Position numbers and translations under genes: made by a program
In this document: piece by piece, positions 61,449 through 64,000 of the stretch
Position numbering within the stretch: the first letter of the stretch is position 1
Layout: every line of letters starts with the position of its first letter
From: Rhynchonema sp. JSB1_4
Lineage: Eukaryota > Nematoda > Chromadorea > Monhysterida > Xyalidae
NCBI GenBank assembly: GCA_030248065.1
Contig: JASAMV010004664.1
Span: 21,741-85,740 of the forward strand
Direction of reading: 5' to 3'
DNA: 64,000 nt
Notes under the pieces: model-generated
Seen by the model: only the letters and a program-made list of their open reading frames with translations
What the model was told of the DNA's origin: nothing
Database searches by the model: none

Positions 61449-62495
61449 ATGTTTGAACTGACGCCTGAACAGATCAGCGGCAATCGAAAATTGGACTACA
61501 AAATGCGAATTCGTCTCGAACAGAAGCCGATTCCGACGCCAGATCCGGACACACGCGATGAATACTGCCGAATCTGCTTCAACTTCCACGTGACAGACAA
61601 CTGCACGCAGTTTGGCGCATTGTTCAACAAATTGTGGTACGAAGAGGTGAACGGAGTGATCTATCGTCTGTTGGCAGGTTCCGAATTCGCTGTACTGAAC
61701 ATCTGCTCGTCGTTCAAAACGCTCGCTTGGAAGAACCCCATCACGAATCGCTACCAGATCAAGCCGCAGCTGGAACTCGCGCCGAACGACAAGATATCGA
61801 TGTGGCCACGACTGACCGACGAATACGGCAAATGGTTGGCAGAACCATGCAAACAACATTTGGCCGATATGAAGGAGAACAATCGGTACCTGACCAAACA
61901 TGCGACTGGACTGCGATGTATCGATCGTGAACCGTCGCAGGAACGAGATGCGACGATGCAGGATGTGTCGGAACGCGCACAGTTGTCGGGTCGACAACAA
62001 GAATCGCGCGGGGGAAGGGACAGTCCGGCACGTTCGACACGATCGGATTCGCTGACATCGCACACGACACGAACTACCGACGCGTCTACAACGTCCCGTG
62101 GTCGCACTACGACTGTGACCGCATCGTCGAGCAGCACTCGTGATCGCCGACCGTCAGTACATCGTCTGGGTGATCATCTGCGCAGGCAACGTGAACCACG
62201 TGAACCACGTCGTCGCAGCAGGAGCCCGGCTCGTACTCGTCAGCAATCACCGGCTCGTCAATCGCGTCGTGATCAACATGAACGAACATTGGAATTGATT
62301 TCGCGTCAGGAAGCCGAACAACTTCATCCGAACGCCGTTGAACGAGGACCGAATGGCGAATATTTCCGACGCATCGATCCGCGTGATCGTTCGCGTGGAA
62401 CCACACGACGTCATTCGCCATCAGTATCGACGACTCGACGAACATCACCGAAACGTGACCGTCGCGACCCGCGATCGCAATCGCGTCGTCGTTAG
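61449..62495 (+). CDS. TIR-element frame, downstream part: zinc-knuckle and RS-rich protein
   Basis: 348 codons from ATG 61449 to TAG 62493. Residues about 38-50 read CRICFNFHVTDNC, a C-x2-C-x3-H-x4-C zinc knuckle like the first knuckle of the BEL Gag. A globular region follows to about residue 150. The C-terminal half is very rich in Arg and Ser (RRRSRSPARTRQQSPARQSR), as in nucleic-acid-binding capsid or splicing-type RS domains. Inference: an RNA- or DNA-packaging (Gag- or core-like) protein. No enzyme is encoded nearby. Confidence 0.6.
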   Translation: MFELTPEQISGNRKLDYKMRIRLEQKPIPTPDPDTRDEYCRICFNFHVTDNCTQFGALFNKLWYEEVNGVIYRLLAGSEFAVLNICSSFKTLAWKNPITNRYQIKPQLELAPNDKISMWPRLTDEYGKWLAEPCKQHLADMKENNRYLTKHATGLRCIDREPSQERDATMQDVSERAQLSGRQQESRGGRDSPARSTRSDSLTSHTTRTTDASTTSRGRTTTVTASSSSTRDRRPSVHRLGDHLRRQREPREPRRRSRSPARTRQQSPARQSRRDQHERTLELISRQEAEQLHPNAVERGPNGEYFRRIDPRDRSRGTTRRHSPSVSTTRRTSPKRDRRDPRSQSRRR

Positions 62496-62837
62496 CCTGA
62501 ATCGTCAAGGAGGATCGTCAAATCCTGTAGGTGCATAATGCCGCAGGTGGGGTTTTCAAACCTCGTATTTTGTTGAATCTCGACGTCTACTAACCTCGTT
62601 GTATTTCATCGTGTATTTTCATCGTTTATCGATTTTGGATTTTTGGGTACCCATGGAATGCGATTGGATTCGAGGACGAACGATCGGAAACCGAACCTCC
62701 GTATCCTTCGTCGTTATGTCATTGATTCAGTGATTTATACTGCATTGTTTCTCGTAAACTCTTATCGTAAAACTGTTTCGTCATTTGCGTCATTTACGTC
62801 ATTTTCGCCGTTTGTTTACGTCTCGTAATTCTCGTGC
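62496..62837. other. Unique spacer between frame and right arm
   Basis: 342 bp, T-rich towards the right, no coding frame of note. It probably contains the 3' end and polyadenylation region of the element's transcript. Confidence 0.4.
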
Positions 62838-64000
62838 TTTGAAGTCGTTGCTGATTAGGTTGTTTCTTTTAGTGTATTTGAGTTGAGTTGAACGCACCAC
62901 ACTAGTACCTTTCGTCGTTGTTTCTACTGCCGTTTATATTCTTGTGTGTGCTTTGTTATTTACCTTACTTTGCCGATTAGTATTTTCTCTTACTGCATTT
63001 TGAGTCTTTGCGTTTAGTCGTTCTCTTAGAGTTTATTTCTTGCTGCTTAGGATTTCTATTTTAGTAGTGATTCATTTAGTTAGTTTTTCGTCGTTTTGGG
63101 CGCTCTACAACTACATCCGTCGTCGTCGTCGTCGAGCCGTGCCAAAGCCCCTTTCGTGCGTCATGTGGATATGATGCTTCATGTGATGGCTCGTAAAATT
63201 CAATTCATTCAATTCAATTCATCGATTTCCCCCCTGGACTGATTTTCGACGGCATACTTTATGAACTGAGGAAGGGTGGCTCGAAACGTCTTGCGCCAAA
63301 GTAGAGCCCGCCTTAAGTGGCAAGCCCGGTCCTCCTCCCCTCATGCCGTCTCAATGGTTCGATCATCTTCCAATCTTCATCAATCTAATATCATCAAATC
63401 TAATTGAATCCGTCAACGATCGAACAGTGGCTACTTCTATCATTCGTCGCCTTCTATGTTGGTCGACAGCCACGCCTACCGTAATCGTATCGTAAAGTAA
63501 TCGAGATGTTGGCTTCTGTGCGTCGTCTTAAACGAACGTTTATCCCCGTCCCCGTCCCGTCTCTTCATCTTCTTCATCGCGACTCGCAGGGGCTCGTCAA
63601 ATTTGGTCGTTGGGAGATGTGGCCGGCTTTCCCGTACTCCTCCGCACGTGACTCGTTGAATTGGAAGAGATCGCGCGCCCTTTTTCGTAGAGAGATTCTG
63701 TGTGACTTTGTGTTTTCGTGTGTGAAATCAAGTGCTGTGAGACTGCGATTAACCTTGTTACGATAAACGTCGAGAAAGAAGAACCCGCGGGATCGTATTC
63801 GTGAAGAGGCTTGCGTGAAACGCAACCCCGGAGTGGCCAGTGGCACTCGGCGGGGCCTTCTGTGAGGTTTGAGTTTCAGTGTTGTTTGTGTGCCTAAACC
63901 CGTGTTTCCAGCCTAGGCCCGCCCGTTCGTGCCGTGGCCGGGTCTCCAGGTGTCCGCAGGAGGCCGTATCGTAAGGTGCCGGGCAGTGCCACGCCTTACG
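62838..64000 (-). repeat. Right arm of the long TIR
   Basis: Inverted copy of 59714-60879 with scattered single-base differences and small indels. It reaches the last base of the window. Confidence 0.8.

Larger units (their letters stand above)
59714..64000. mobile_element. Element with about 1.16-kb terminal inverted repeats
   Basis: The left arm 59714-60879 is repeated inverted at 62838-64000 with high identity. The outermost sequence is CGTAAGGCGTGGCACTGCCC, and its first 31 bases can themselves fold (CGTAAGG pairs with CCTTACG). The window ends exactly where the right arm reaches the same base, so the true right boundary and target-site duplication are out of view. The arms contain a CGA microsatellite and GAATT repeats. 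The 1.96-kb unique centre holds one reading frame broken by TAG. No transposase, polymerase or integrase is recognisable, so this is a non-autonomous DNA element or an unknown replicon type. Confidence 0.8.

Noticed and set aside
1..64000. CRISPR arrays, operons, Shine-Dalgarno sites, rRNA genes
   Set aside because: Spliced genes and transposons show nuclear eukaryotic DNA. No regular spacer array, rRNA or intact tRNA was found.

Overview
This is nuclear DNA from an animal, most likely a nematode. Three lines of evidence agree: interstitial copies of the nematode telomere hexamer TTAGGC (about 48173, 57231 and 61116); a BEL/Pao LTR element with a phlebovirus-like envelope, a combination known from nematodes; and about 40 copies of ATGTTTCA, one base away from CTGTTTCA, the core promoter motif of C. 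elegans 21U-RNAs (piRNAs). A nematode that keeps 21U-type piRNAs and tolerates long introns would fit. I cannot name the species. All gene models are spliced and were read from exon phase and GT/AG sites by eye.

Layout. 0.2-5.4 kb (+): 3' two thirds of a grainyhead (CP2 family) transcription factor, with a duplicated 58-nt exon. 5.4-12.3 kb: no gene, several foldback or MITE-type elements. 12.3-27.7 kb (+): an RZ-type RGS protein (cysteine-string family) with long introns and a probable alternative first exon. 29.9-30.7 kb (+): a damaged nine-finger C2H2 locus. 31.5-32.3 kb (+): last four exons of another gene. 32.7-33.4 kb (-): a complete small gene of unknown function. 34.7-35.8 kb (-): BTB/POZ gene, 5' incomplete. 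35.9-38.7 kb: nested repeats and low-complexity DNA. 38.7-48.2 kb: BEL/Pao element with nearly identical LTRs. 48.4-59.7 kb: about a dozen tiny spliced orphan genes on both strands, split by a satellite-like array (50.9-52.4 kb). 59.7-64.0 kb: an element with about 1.16-kb terminal inverted repeats (TIRs), inserted in the last orphan gene and carrying one reading frame broken by an amber codon.

Most notable points. (1) ATGTTTCA, usually as TGATGTTTCA, is strongly over-represented and concentrated in and around the grainyhead and RGS genes, as expected for dispersed, individually promoted piRNA genes. (2) The orphan-gene cluster is interleaved on both strands, with opposite-strand exons abutting at one palindromic CAG|CTG splice acceptor, and looks virus-like or like an undescribed element. 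(3) The long-TIR element has no recognisable transposase but encodes a zinc-knuckle plus RS-rich protein. (4) A MITE family is flanked by 12-bp direct repeats.
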